Assembly: GCF_041504345.1 (NCBI RefSeq)
Contig: NZ_CP167894.1
Location: 1,054,001 to 1,118,000 of the forward strand
Direction: 5' to 3'
DNA length: 64,000 nucleotides
Origin: Vibrio sp. BS-M-Sm-2
Lineage (GTDB): Bacteria > Pseudomonadota > Gammaproteobacteria > Enterobacterales > Vibrionaceae
Below are positions 36,853 through 46,191 of the stretch, in pieces. The notes beneath the pieces were generated by a model. The model was not told the origin of the DNA and made no database searches. It saw nothing but the letters and a program-made list of their open reading frames with translations. The stretch's first letter is position 1. Each line of letters begins with the position of its first letter. The position numbers were made by a program, and so were the translations under genes.

Positions 36853-38086
36853 AGCGCGCTAGTCTCCGCTTAATGTTCTTCTCGATTACAACGTGGTCAA
36901 ACAGAGGAGCAAATAGGTTTGCGAATAGGATCGCAAGCATCATGCCTTCTGGGTATGCAGGGTTAACTACACGAATCATTACACACATTGCGCCGATTAG
37001 GATGCCGTACCACCACTTACCACCATTGGTAAATGACGCTGATACAGGGTCTGTTGCCATGAAGAACATACCAAATGCGAAGCCACCTAGAACTAGGTGC
37101 CAGTGCCAAGGCATGCTGAACATTGCGTTAGTGTCAGAACCGATCACATTAAACAATGTTGATACAGCAATCATACCGATCATAACACCAGCAATGATGC
37201 GCCATGAAGCAATGCCCATGTATACGATCATTGCAGCACCGATCATAAGTGCAAGCGTTGATACTTCACCGATAGAACCTGGAATGTTACCAATGAATGC
37301 GTCCATCCAAGTGATCGTCTCACCAGATACCGTGTTCATTAGCGCGCTACCACCGCCTTGAGCCCATTGGCTAAGCGCTGTTGCACCAGAGAAACCGTCA
37401 GCTGCAGTCCAAACTACGTCACCAGAAATCTGAGCAGGGTATGCAAAGAATAGGAACGCACGGCCAGCAAGTGCAGGGTTTAGGAAGTTACGACCCGTAC
37501 CACCAAAGATCTCTTTAGCAACAACAACACCGAAGGTAATACCTAGTGCAGCTTGCCATAGAGGAAGTGTTGGCGGAACAATAAGCGCGAACAAGATAGA
37601 AGTAACAAAGAAACCTTCGTTAACTTCGTGCTTACGCACCATACAGAACAGTACTTCCCAGAAACCACCAACGATAAAGACCGTCGCGTAGATAGGTAAG
37701 AAGTAAGTCGCACCCAAGAGCATCTTACTGCCCCAACCTGCATCGGCTCCTAAGGAGGCTCCAAGCATTTCGGTTAGCCAGTAGTGCCAGTTACCATCAA
37801 TGATAGAAACTAGTTCTGCACCTGAATACATGTGGTTTAGTGCTGCAATAGCTTGACCACCTGCGTTGTACATACCCCAGAACATTGCTGGGAATACCGC
37901 AAGCCAAACCATGATCATGATACGTTTTAAGTCAACGCTATCACGGACATGCGAGCTTTTCTTTGTAACTGTACCTGGTGTGTAGAAAAGTGTTGCTGCA
38001 GCTTCGTAAAGCGCAAACCACGTTTCGTGTTTACCACCTGGTTCAAAATGATGCTCGATGTCTTCAATAAACTTTTTAAGGCCCAT
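36842..38086 (-). CDS. nqrB: Na+-NQR subunit B
   Basis: This 414-aa ten-helix membrane subunit begins [21 protein letters not shown]. The ATG at 38086 is preferred over a longer frame to 38122 because it matches the family start and the upstream extension overlaps nqrA. The FMN-carrying threonine is in [15 protein letters not shown] near residue 235, and riboflavin also binds in this subunit. It is the main sodium-translocating channel. Confidence 0.97.
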   Translation of the reverse strand: MGLKKFIEDIEHHFEPGGKHETWFALYEAAATLFYTPGTVTKKSSHVRDSVDLKRIMIMVWLAVFPAMFWGMYNAGGQAIAALNHMYSGAELVSIIDGNWHYWLTEMLGASLGADAGWGSKMLLGATYFLPIYATVFIVGGFWEVLFCMVRKHEVNEGFFVTSILFALIVPPTLPLWQAALGITFGVVVAKEIFGGTGRNFLNPALAGRAFLFFAYPAQISGDVVWTAADGFSGATALSQWAQGGGSALMNTVSGETITWMDAFIGNIPGSIGEVSTLALMIGAAMIVYMGIASWRIIAGVMIGMIAVSTLFNVIGSDTNAMFSMPWHWHLVLGGFAFGMFFMATDPVSASFTNGGKWWYGILIGAMCVMIRVVNPAYPEGMMLAILFANLFAPLFDHVVIEKNIKRRLARYGK

Positions 38087-38091
38087 GAAAA

Positions 38092-39432
38092 TTACCCTTC
38101 CTTCACAATTGTATCTAGGCATTCACGAAGTAACTGACCGTACTCGTACTTACCAGGACATACAAAGGTACACAGTGCTAAATCTTCTTCATCTAGCTCT
38201 AGCGCACCAAGTGCTTGTGCACTATCAACGTCGCCAGCACATAGATCGCGAAGCAGCAAAGTAGGCTCCATATCTAATGGCATTACTTTCTCGTAGTTAC
38301 CAATTGGAACCATAGAGCGATCACTACCGTTTGTTGTCGTTGTCATGTTGAACAACTGACCTTTAAACACGTGACCAAGGAATGAACGAGTAACAGAGAA
38401 CTTGTTCTTACCAGGCATAGCCCAGCCAAATAGCTCTTTATCACGACCTTCACGAAGAACCGAAACCTGTTGATGGTAACGGCCAAGGTAAGCATGTGGA
38501 CCTGAAGCGTGAACACCAGATAATACTGAACCTGAGATCAGGCGAACTTCACCTGGCATCAACTCGCTGTCCGTCAACTCTTCAAGGCTAGCACCAATTT
38601 GAGTACGAACTAGGCGTGGGTTATTAACTACTGGACCAGCCAGAGAAACAACACGCTCAGAGTAAATCTCACCAGTAAGGAACAACTTACCGAATGCGAT
38701 AACGTCTTGGTAGTTAATGCTCCACGCTACATTTTGTGCATTTACCGGGTATAGGTAATGCATATGCGTGCCTGCAAGACCTGCAGGGTGTGGGCCATCA
38801 AAAACATGTTCTTCAACGTTAGACTGAGCTGAACGAGGCAAGCTAGTACCTTTTTTACAAACGTACACTTTACCGTTAGTCAGAGTTGAAAGAAGATCTA
38901 AACCAGCAACGAAAGCATCAGACTGCTCGTTAATGATTAATTCTGGCTCAGCTGCTAGCGGATTAGTATCCATAGCAGTAACGAAAATAGCCTGAGTTTC
39001 AGAATCAACTGCTGGAACCTTGCTGAACGGACGAGTTCGCAAAGCGGTCCATGCGCCAGACTCAACTAACTGAGCTTTAACCGTTTCACGGTCAAGACTT
39101 GCTAGTTGGTTAGCTTCATAGCTATTGAACGTGATTTGCTCATTGCCTGCTACTTCAATCACTACTGATTGAAGAACACGCTTAGCACCACGGTTCACTT
39201 CAATAACTTTACCGCTTGCTGGAGAAGTAAATACAACACCTGGGTTCTTTTTATCTGCAAAAAGAACTTGGCCTTTCTTCACTTCATCACCAACGCGAGC
39301 ATGCATCGTAGGACGCATACCAACGTACTCTTCGCCAAGCAAGGCGACTTTAGTGATGGACTTACCATCATTAATCACCTGGGATGGAGTTCCTGCGATA
39401 GGAAGATCCAAACCCTTCTTTATTGTAATCAT
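38092..39432 (-). CDS. nqrA: Na+-NQR subunit A
   Basis: This 446-aa cytoplasmic subunit begins [20 protein letters not shown] at ATG 39432; the frame extends four codons upstream to a GTG but the family start is the ATG. The N-terminal Rnf/Nqr barrel domain is followed by the quinone-related domain ([40 protein letters not shown]). It is the first gene of the nqrABCDEF operon. Confidence 0.97.
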   Translation of the reverse strand: MITIKKGLDLPIAGTPSQVINDGKSITKVALLGEEYVGMRPTMHARVGDEVKKGQVLFADKKNPGVVFTSPASGKVIEVNRGAKRVLQSVVIEVAGNEQITFNSYEANQLASLDRETVKAQLVESGAWTALRTRPFSKVPAVDSETQAIFVTAMDTNPLAAEPELIINEQSDAFVAGLDLLSTLTNGKVYVCKKGTSLPRSAQSNVEEHVFDGPHPAGLAGTHMHYLYPVNAQNVAWSINYQDVIAFGKLFLTGEIYSERVVSLAGPVVNNPRLVRTQIGASLEELTDSELMPGEVRLISGSVLSGVHASGPHAYLGRYHQQVSVLREGRDKELFGWAMPGKNKFSVTRSFLGHVFKGQLFNMTTTTNGSDRSMVPIGNYEKVMPLDMEPTLLLRDLCAGDVDSAQALGALELDEEDLALCTFVCPGKYEYGQLLRECLDTIVKEG

Positions 39433-39953
39433 ACGCACTTGCACTACTTTATCGGGAAAAAGATTCTTTTAATTGCGTAAATTCAGGACGTTTTAAAATC
39501 GCCCTTAGACACGACATTACAGTGTCCGGTCTTGGTAAATTTGAGATACCAAAATCGCAACATTACATTAATAAATTCACCACAAAGATTATGTGAGATT
39601 TATCAGGTGCCGTATTCTAGCATTTTTTGACAACTTGATGCCATGACCAATAACTTGAATACGGCCTATATTTGGTGAGATTTGAAGCATATGGACTCTA
39701 AAATATGTATAAATTTGACGAGCCGCACAGATAAAATGGCTTTTGAATCGTGTTTTAAACAAGAGATTAATACTCTGTCACAAACTCATATTTTTCGAGT
39801 TATGTTGAAACACTGTTAATAAAAACACTACTCGTTGTGGGTATTTTCAACCGCTCGATTTACCATCAGTTTGAGTGATATAACAACGAAAAACAGATGT
39901 ATTTGGCAACAAAAAAGGTGGCATCGCCACCTCTTCTATATTCGATTACTCTA
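39433..39953. other. Upstream region of the nqr operon
   Basis: This 521-nt AT-rich region must hold the nqrA promoter (minus strand). It contains the bolA terminator at 39910-39932 and a weak CRP-like half match TGTGAGATTTATCAG near 39592. An open frame at 39835-40029 runs across this terminator and into bolA in antisense, so I do not regard it as a gene. Confidence 0.5.
39910..39932 (-). terminator. Terminator of bolA
   Basis: The stem AGGTGGC / GCCACCT (39916-39922 with 39926-39932) has a 3-nt loop. The A run on its left gives TTTTTT on the minus strand, about 20 nt after the bolA stop. Confidence 0.9.
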
Positions 39954-40262
39954 CTATTTCCCACCGCCCATACACATTGGGCTATCTGGCACGTTATCTA
40001 GCTGCTTCAACCATTCATCTTTTGTATAAGTGTGAATGGACAGTGCGTGAATATTGTTCGCAAGCTCTTCTGAAAGAGCTTTATTTACCGCTCGATGACG
40101 AGCAATAAGGCGTAAACCTTCAAACGCATCGCTGACAACAATCACTTTAAAATGACTCTCAGAACCGGCCGGAACATTGTGCATATAGCTCTCATTGATC
40201 ACGTTTAAATGACTTGGTGAAAACTCATTGTGCAATTTTGTTTCGATAACTTCTTGGATCAT
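39954..40262 (-). CDS. bolA: BolA family transcriptional/iron-sulfur regulator
   Basis: This 102-aa protein matches E. coli Bol[29 protein letters not shown], the histidine-containing ARHRAVN and the C-terminal [13 protein letters not shown]. BolA works with monothiol glutaredoxins in iron-sulfur metabolism and affects morphology genes. The start is ATG 40262 ([14 protein letters not shown]) with AAAGGA upstream. It is divergent to rlmG; the bolA-yajG-ampG neighbourhood is as in E. coli. Confidence 0.95.
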   Translation of the reverse strand: MIQEVIETKLHNEFSPSHLNVINESYMHNVPAGSESHFKVIVVSDAFEGLRLIARHRAVNKALSEELANNIHALSIHTYTKDEWLKQLDNVPDSPMCMGGGK

Positions 40263-40436
40263 TGTGATTCCTTTATAACGTATTGGCATTATCCGTGGGG
40301 TGAGTATAAACCCTAATAGGTCGAGTGTCCGAGTATTTAATAGCGAATGGCATAGGTTTGGTTGAGTTTTATCTATCTTGTTCAGGCCGCATTTGAGACA
40401 ATATCTTTGTTATTTCTTACATAAGTATCTCAAGCA

Positions 40437-41588
40437 ATGAAAACCGAACTTACCTTTCACGACAGAACTTTGACCTTACATCGTTTCCCAAAACGTTCAA
40501 ATGAAACCCTTCAAGCTTGGGATGCGGGCGACGAATACCTGATCAGTCATGTTGAAGAGATGAATCTTGAACCTGGCAAACACATCCTGATCATGAACGA
40601 CAGCTTTGGTGCCCTATCCGCTTGGTTCTCGAAAGATCATGATGTCACCATGATAAGCGACTCATTTATTTCTCATCGCGGTGCGCTAAAAAACTTACAG
40701 CGTAATCAATGTAATCGAGTCAACTTTTTAAACACCATGGATGATATCCCGCACGGTATCGACCTTGTGATCATGCAGCTACCAAAGACCAACCGCCACC
40801 TTGTATGGCAGTTAAGTCAGTTACGCCAAGCACTGTCAGAAGGCTGCCAAGTGATCGGTGTCAACAAAGTCAAAGAGATCCACACCTCTACACTTAACCT
40901 TTTCGAGAAGTACCTAGGCGAGACCAAAACCTCGTTAGCGAAGAAAAAGCACCGCTTGGTTTTCTCTTCTCCAAATTGCCAACCTGTTCAAACGGTAGAG
41001 CCTTTTGTGGAGTGGGATGTAGACGGTGAAGATATCCGCCTGAAAAATTTACCAAATGTTTACTCAGGGGAAGCACTCGATCAAGGCGCTCGCTATATGC
41101 TAGAGCATATCCCTCAAGATCCAGAGCTGCGTCATATCATCGACCTAGGCTGTGGCAACGGTGTATTGAGCGTAAAAGCAGGGCAATTGAACCCACAAGC
41201 TCGTATTACCTGTGTGGATGAAAGCTTTATGGCTGTGGAGTCAGCACGCCAAAACGTCAAGGATAACCTTGGTGAAGACGGCAACTTCCAGTTCATCGCC
41301 AACAACTGTTTAGATGGCTTTAAGAAAAACAGCACCTACTTAGTGATGTGTAATCCTCCATTCCATCAGCAACAAGCGATTACTGATCACATTGCATGGC
41401 AAATGTTCTGTGATGCAAAGCATGTTCTTAGCAATGGAGGCAAATTAATTGTTATTGGCAACCGACACCTCGGATACGATGTCAAACTAGCGAGACTATT
41501 TGGTGAAGCTAACGTTGAAACGCTTGAACTAAACCAAAAATTTGAGATATTACAAGCAACAAGAGAGCCTGCGAATTTTAATAAATAA
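40437..41588 (+). CDS. rlmG: 23S rRNA (guanine1835-N2)-methyltransferase RlmG
   Basis: This 383-aa protein has a duplicated methyltransferase fold. The N-terminal half is degenerate; the C-terminal half has the SAM motif IIDLGCGNGVLSVKAG near residue 237 and the catalytic NPPFHQQQAITDHIAWQMF near 305. The wording CNPPFHQQ, followed by TDHIAW, fits RlmG better than the related 16S enzyme RsmC. It methylates G1835 of 23S rRNA. Confidence 0.88.
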   Translation: MKTELTFHDRTLTLHRFPKRSNETLQAWDAGDEYLISHVEEMNLEPGKHILIMNDSFGALSAWFSKDHDVTMISDSFISHRGALKNLQRNQCNRVNFLNTMDDIPHGIDLVIMQLPKTNRHLVWQLSQLRQALSEGCQVIGVNKVKEIHTSTLNLFEKYLGETKTSLAKKKHRLVFSSPNCQPVQTVEPFVEWDVDGEDIRLKNLPNVYSGEALDQGARYMLEHIPQDPELRHIIDLGCGNGVLSVKAGQLNPQARITCVDESFMAVESARQNVKDNLGEDGNFQFIANNCLDGFKKNSTYLVMCNPPFHQQQAITDHIAWQMFCDAKHVLSNGGKLIVIGNRHLGYDVKLARLFGEANVETLELNQKFEILQATREPANFNK

Positions 41589-41654
41589 GCAGAAACGACT
41601 TCACAAGAATTTAAGATACCGAGCTTCTGGTGTGAATTTAGAAAGGATAAAGGA

Positions 41655-42224
41655 ATGAAAAAACTGATTTTGGCTGCTTCTATTATGGCTTTGACAGCAT
41701 GTTCAGCCCCTCAGCAAGAACAAATCAATGTAATGCCAGAAGCTTCACTAAGCTCAAGCAACCTTGTACAAGGCAAAACATACACACTAACCAGTAAAGA
41801 TGTTCGTGCCGCTCAATATGTTGCATTGGTTGATAGTGGCCGTTCAAACATTCAACCAATTCATGCTAAGCAAAACATGCGTATTTCTCTAGAAAACGCT
41901 ATTGCTCAGCAGTTAGAGTCTCAAGGTTTTCGTGCAAGCGTAAACAGTGAAAACTCAATTGTTTTGGAGATTCAAGAAGCGCTTGTTACCGTAGAACACA
42001 CCATTATGGAAAACAAAATGGACGGTAAAGTGACGCTTGAAGTTACGGCTGAAACGCCTGAAGGCAAGTTAGTGAAAACATTCAACGGTACTGCAACGCG
42101 CACTGGTGCTTTGAGTGCCTCAAATGACGACATCTCTATGGTTCTTAATGACGTAATTAACTTGGTTCTTACGGAAATCGCTAACGACCAAGAGCTACAA
42201 ACTTACATGAAGGAACGTTTCTAA
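41655..42224 (+). CDS. yajG: YajG family lipoprotein
   Basis: This 189-aa lipoprotein has lipobox LTAC (C16), then a YajG-type domain (RISLENAIAQQLESQGFRA, GKLVKTFNGTATRTGALSASNDDISMVLND). Its function is unknown. It lies between bolA and ampG as in E. coli, and its stop overlaps the start of the next gene by one base. Confidence 0.9.
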   Translation: MKKLILAASIMALTACSAPQQEQINVMPEASLSSSNLVQGKTYTLTSKDVRAAQYVALVDSGRSNIQPIHAKQNMRISLENAIAQQLESQGFRASVNSENSIVLEIQEALVTVEHTIMENKMDGKVTLEVTAETPEGKLVKTFNGTATRTGALSASNDDISMVLNDVINLVLTEIANDQELQTYMKERF

Positions 42225-42772
42225 TGGTTCGTATTTTATCTTCTATCGCATTAATGCTGGTGAGCGTGAGCGTTTGGGCTGGTCCTAAAGTGAACGTAGA
42301 AACAACATTAGGCGACTTCACAATTGAGCTAAACCAAGAACAAGCACCGGTTAGCGCAGAGAACTTCCTAAAATACGTCGCAGACGGCAGCTACGAAGGC
42401 ACTATCTTCCACCGTGTTATCCCTGGTTTTATGGCGCAAGGTGGCGGCTTCGATCAAGATATGAATCAACAAGCGACTTATGCTCCTATCAAAAATGAAG
42501 GCAGTAACGGCCTAAAGAATGATACAGCAACGATCGCAATGGCTCGTACCAATGCGCCTGATTCTGCAACTCGCCAGTTCTTCATTAACTTTTCAGATAA
42601 CGACTTCTTAAACGCTAAAGGTGGCAACCCTGGTTACGCTGTATTCGGCAAAGTAACCGAAGGCTTTGACGTTGTTCAAAAAATGGCAACGCTCCCAACT
42701 AAGCGAATGGGCCGCATGTCAGACATTCCAGTCGACCCAATCGTCATCACTAAAGTGACCCTTCTTAAGTAA
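42224..42772 (+). CDS. Periplasmic peptidyl-prolyl cis-trans isomerase (cyclophilin)
   Basis: This 182-aa cyclophilin has a signal peptide (MVRILSSIALMLVSVSVWA). The core motifs are FLKYVADGSYEGTIFHRVIPGFMAQGGGF, SATRQFFINFSDNDFLN and GYAVFGKVTEGFDVV. It isomerises prolyl bonds in periplasmic proteins and resembles PpiA. The start codon overlaps the yajG stop (TAATG), so translation is coupled. A terminator follows. Confidence 0.92.
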   Translation: MVRILSSIALMLVSVSVWAGPKVNVETTLGDFTIELNQEQAPVSAENFLKYVADGSYEGTIFHRVIPGFMAQGGGFDQDMNQQATYAPIKNEGSNGLKNDTATIAMARTNAPDSATRQFFINFSDNDFLNAKGGNPGYAVFGKVTEGFDVVQKMATLPTKRMGRMSDIPVDPIVITKVTLLK

Positions 42773-42782
42773 TCCAATGTAG

Positions 42783-42808
42783 CGCCCTTATTTCTTAAGG
42801 GCGTTTTT
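42783..42808 (+). terminator. Terminator after the cyclophilin gene
   Basis: The stem CGCCCTTA / TAAGGGCG (42783-42790 with 42796-42803) has a 5-nt loop and is followed by TTTTT. ampG starts 18 nt later, so ampG needs read-through or its own promoter. Confidence 0.9.
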
Positions 42809-42825
42809 CTATACAAGGACGCCCT

Positions 42826-44184
42826 ATGTCATCAGGCACTCCCTCTCTTTCTTGGATGCAGACTTTTCGCAGCTACCTAGATAAACGTCTACTTTGGGTG
42901 TTTATGCTCGGCTGTTCGAGTGGCTTCCCATGGGTTCTTATTGGATCCAACATGTCTGGCTGGCTAAAAGATGCAGGTTTAACGCGTGCTGCCATTGGCT
43001 ACTTTGGTAGTGTGTTTGCCGTGTATGCGATTAACTTTTTATGGGCACCATTGGTAGACCGAGTAAAACTGCCGGTGCTTCACGCAATACTCGGCCAGCG
43101 CCGCAGTTGGATCTTTTTCTGCCAAACCATTGTTTTAATCGGCACCTTATTCATCGCAGGCGTCAATCCCGCAGAGAATTTGGCGTTTACCTCAATGTTG
43201 GCGCTCGCTATTGCCATTGCCTCAGCCACGCAAGACATCGCGATTGATGCATTTCGTATTGATACCTTCCCAAAATCCGAAGCATCAAAACTGCCGCAAG
43301 CTTCCGCAATGGCCGTAATTGGGTGGTGGACGGGTTATTCACTACCAGGCTACCTTGCCTTTATTAATGCAGACTCAATCGGTTGGAATGGCGTGTATTA
43401 CGGAATGGCAGGTGTCGTTGTTGTATTAATGCTGTTTACTCTTTTTGTCGGAGAGCCAAATACACAACGTGAAGCCCTACAAGAACAAGCACAACAGCGA
43501 CACAATAAAGTGGTCGGCTCAAAGCTTGTCGCTTGGTTCAGTGTGACGGTAATTGAACCATTTTATGATTTCTTCAAAAGAAACGGAGTTCAAGTTGCCA
43601 TTACTCTATTGCTGTTTGTGTTCCTATTTAAGATAGGTGAAGCCTTCCTAGGTCGCATGTCGATCACCTTCTATAAAGAGATAGGTTTCAGTAATGAACA
43701 GATCGGTCATTACTCCAAGTTAATTGGCTGGGGCGCGACGATATTCTTCACTTTGGTAGGCAGTGTCTTCAATGTGAAATTCGGTATTGTACGCGGACTG
43801 ATGATCGGCGGTGTGGCAATGGCGGCCAGTAATCTAATGTTTGCGTGGATCGCTCACACTGGCCCGAGTGAAACCTTGTTCTTGGCAACCATCATTGTCG
43901 ATAACTTTACAACTGCGTTTTCAACCGTAGCGTTTGTCTCTTTCTTAACACTATTAACCGGGCAAGCTTTCTCAGCGACACAGTATGCCTTGTTAGCATC
44001 GTTGGGGAATTTCGGTCGAACAACGCTGGCTTCATTCAGTGGTGAGTTGGTTGATTACCTCAATGATTGGTCAACCTTCTTTATACTAACCGCACTTATG
44101 GTGATTCCAAGTTTGATCATGCTCTATTCGTTGCGCCACTTTTTCACAGATTTACTGGAAAAAGCAAAAACCAACCAAGAGTAG
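42826..44184 (+). CDS. ampG: Muropeptide permease AmpG (MFS)
   Basis: This 452-aa polytopic protein of the AmpG branch of the major facilitator superfamily has LWVFMLGCSSGFPWVLIGSNMSGWLKDAGLTRAAIGYFG at the start, ATQDIAIDAFRID near residue 135 and TATQYALLASLGNFGRTTLASFSGELVDYL late. It imports GlcNAc-anhydroMurNAc muropeptides for wall recycling and, indirectly, beta-lactamase induction. The downstream terminator is shared with the convergent lipoprotein gene. Confidence 0.93.
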   Translation: MSSGTPSLSWMQTFRSYLDKRLLWVFMLGCSSGFPWVLIGSNMSGWLKDAGLTRAAIGYFGSVFAVYAINFLWAPLVDRVKLPVLHAILGQRRSWIFFCQTIVLIGTLFIAGVNPAENLAFTSMLALAIAIASATQDIAIDAFRIDTFPKSEASKLPQASAMAVIGWWTGYSLPGYLAFINADSIGWNGVYYGMAGVVVVLMLFTLFVGEPNTQREALQEQAQQRHNKVVGSKLVAWFSVTVIEPFYDFFKRNGVQVAITLLLFVFLFKIGEAFLGRMSITFYKEIGFSNEQIGHYSKLIGWGATIFFTLVGSVFNVKFGIVRGLMIGGVAMAASNLMFAWIAHTGPSETLFLATIIVDNFTTAFSTVAFVSFLTLLTGQAFSATQYALLASLGNFGRTTLASFSGELVDYLNDWSTFFILTALMVIPSLIMLYSLRHFFTDLLEKAKTNQE

Positions 44185-44204
44185 TTGAACAAAAAAGCAA
44201 AAGA

Positions 44205-44236
44205 AAAGAAGGTAGCATCACGCTACCCTCTTTTTC
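44205..44236. terminator. Bidirectional terminator after ampG
   Basis: The stem GGTAGC / GCTACC (44211-44216 with 44222-44227) has loop ATCAC, flanked by an A-rich left side and a CTCTTTTTC right side. It serves both convergent genes. Confidence 0.82.
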
Positions 44237-44260
44237 TTTGTCACTAGTAACCTGTAAGAA

Positions 44261-45607
44261 CTAGTCTGTTGTATCACTCACAATAAGGTTGAAGCCTGTG
44301 CCAGCCGAGTCATCGATCGCCACCACTTGATACACTACACCATCAGCTAAGGTTGCGGGCGCAGAGTCGATAGCCACAACCGACGGCTGACCCGCTACAG
44401 TAATCGTCACAAAATAAGACCCCGCCGCAACATAAATGCCATTCGCATAATCTTTGAACTTCACATCACTTAGCGCTGGAGTGCTACCAGAGATCCCCGC
44501 GTTTTCTGTTAAGTAAATATCCACCGAAGCCGCTATTGGGTTAGCAGCGGCGTGGGTAATGTTTAGCACCGCGCTGGTCGCAACCGGACGACGGTTTTCA
44601 GGAATAACCAATGGTTCCAAACTCAGTGGAGTTACCGTCCCTACTGCATAGATGCTGTAATCCATACCAGCAAATACCGCGACTCCGTCTGCATCAATCA
44701 GTGCATTGGTTGTAGTGCCATCAGCAAAGATGTCAATGTCATAACTTCCTGCGGCTAAATCGATAAAACCGCGGATCTCTTTAAACATCAAATCAGCAAG
44801 AGGTGCAAATGCAGCTCCGTTGACAAAAACATCTACATCTGGGGCGCCATCAACGAGATGACCGACTCTTACTTCTGCAGTTTCTGCCATGTCGTAGATT
44901 AAAGATGAGCCCGAACCGTCCATTACCATCAATTTTACTGGGGAAGTGCTATTGGAGTCAGCTCTTGGCACAGCCGCGATCGTTAGCTCGCTACCGCCAG
45001 ACAGAGTTATTTCTCCGGAGTCAAAAGCAATAGCATTGCCGCTCACGGTTTCTAATCTCACTCGGTATTGCCCTGCTGGAATATTGAGTACGTCAGTAAA
45101 GTCTTTATAACCGAGAGTGCCAAGTGGAGCACCCAATGGATCATTCGGCGCCGTTACGTATAAGTTCACATCTCCAACCCCTGTTGCCGCGTGAACAACT
45201 TGCACATCTAAACTTGAACTCGATGTCGTTCCCTCAGAAGGTCGCGTCACAACTAAAGCCTCAACCGGGTTATTAGAACCGTCAGCGTCACCGACCACCA
45301 TCACGGTGTAATCTAATTCACCGCTCAAATCGAATTGGCTTGGCGAAATTACAGTGGCAACTGCGTCACCTGGGAGTTGGACATCGACTTGAAGAGTTGT
45401 CTGGCCTTGATTTACTGAAGCGTACCCAGACGCTTGAGCATAATCGACGCCAGTCCAACGAGCCTGACTGTTAACGATAACATTAGCTAAAGGAGCATCG
45501 GGGGATGCATGAACAGCTTGTAGTTGTGTAGTAGGTTCATCGTCATCGTCACACCCAACAATGAACAGAGTTGATATTGCTACCGCTAATAATGGTGAAT
45601 ATTTCAT
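44261..45607 (-). CDS. DUF4397 repeat lipoprotein
   Basis: This 448-aa lipoprotein has signal MKYSPLLAVAISTLFIVGC (C19) followed by an acidic DDDDEP, which could influence sorting. The ATG at 45607 has GGAGAG upstream; a longer frame to 45643 lacks support. The mature part is made of about four repeated DUF4397 beta-sandwich units of about 100 residues. Each starts like LQAVHASPDAPLANVIVN, VQVVHAATGVGDVNLYV, VRVGHLVDGAPDVDVFVNG or LNITHAAANPIAASVDIYL. It is probably a surface or periplasmic protein; the function is unknown. Confidence 0.88.
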   Translation of the reverse strand: MKYSPLLAVAISTLFIVGCDDDDEPTTQLQAVHASPDAPLANVIVNSQARWTGVDYAQASGYASVNQGQTTLQVDVQLPGDAVATVISPSQFDLSGELDYTVMVVGDADGSNNPVEALVVTRPSEGTTSSSSLDVQVVHAATGVGDVNLYVTAPNDPLGAPLGTLGYKDFTDVLNIPAGQYRVRLETVSGNAIAFDSGEITLSGGSELTIAAVPRADSNSTSPVKLMVMDGSGSSLIYDMAETAEVRVGHLVDGAPDVDVFVNGAAFAPLADLMFKEIRGFIDLAAGSYDIDIFADGTTTNALIDADGVAVFAGMDYSIYAVGTVTPLSLEPLVIPENRRPVATSAVLNITHAAANPIAASVDIYLTENAGISGSTPALSDVKFKDYANGIYVAAGSYFVTITVAGQPSVVAIDSAPATLADGVVYQVVAIDDSAGTGFNLIVSDTTD

Positions 45608-46191
45608 GGTCTTCTCTCCAAAAAAGTTAGACCAGTTCGTCACACAAATAGTTAGTCCAATAACTAACCTTTAAAAATTGTTTCAAAATCTAGTGCAGTG
45701 AACTGTCGTTGGTTCTCCGTGATTCAAAAAGTAGTTAGTTTTAATCCCTAGTCAGTCATCACATGAGTTGGTCATCAATTGATTCCAACATCATTACGCA
45801 ATTGGTCAAAAATAGATCAAAGACAAGATTGAGAGGTGATTTGAATGAGTCATTTTTTAAGAGAAAACGCTTAGAAAAGAATACTGTTGATTTTGATATG
45901 CATATCACTCTAATTAGTAGAATCGTTTGCTTAGAGCAGTATTTCACCTATTTATCCATAAAATAATCGAATTTCACAAAATCAATAGAATTAGAGGTGC
46001 ATCGAGATGCATTGCTATCTTAAAGTTCCATCATTTAGATCAGTAGTGTGATCGACCTCACCTTAATAATTGTAGTTTTCACTCTGTCTCACTTTTATTT
46101 GAGAACAAAATCGCTATTATGCTCGGCATTCGGACATCATAAACACGCACGGATTAGCGGGTTACTTATTTCAAACATAGAGAGTTCCATT
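45608..46191. other. Divergent intergenic region DUF4397 gene / ompK
   Basis: This 584-nt AT-rich region holds GTTAGT/ACTAAC repeats near 45651-45668 on the lipoprotein side and a CRP-like site at 46047-46062 on the ompK side. Two overlapping antisense frames (45759-45947 and 45763-45966) are low-complexity, lack homology I recognise and are not called as genes. Confidence 0.55.
46047..46062 (+). promoter_or_regulatory. CRP-cAMP-like site upstream of ompK
   Basis: TGTGATCGACCTCACC matches TGTGA-N6-TCACA at 9 of 10 conserved positions. If TATTAT at 46115-46120 is the -10 element, the site is centred about 72 nt before the transcription start, a spacing known for class I CRP activation. This suggests carbon-source control of ompK. 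Confidence 0.7.

Noticed and set aside
39592..39607. CRP site upstream of nqrA
   Set aside because: Only one half matches (TGTGA...TCAGG); too weak to call.
39835..40029. 64-aa plus-strand frame beside bolA
   Set aside because: It crosses the bolA terminator and overlaps bolA antisense.
45759..45966. Two mutually antisense small frames between the DUF4397 gene and ompK
   Set aside because: They lie on both strands of the same DNA, have no clear ribosome-binding site or recognisable family, and fit AT-rich chance frames.
46048..46191. Upstream extension of ompK
   Set aside because: It contains the promoter and CRP-like site; the signal peptide begins at ATG 46192.
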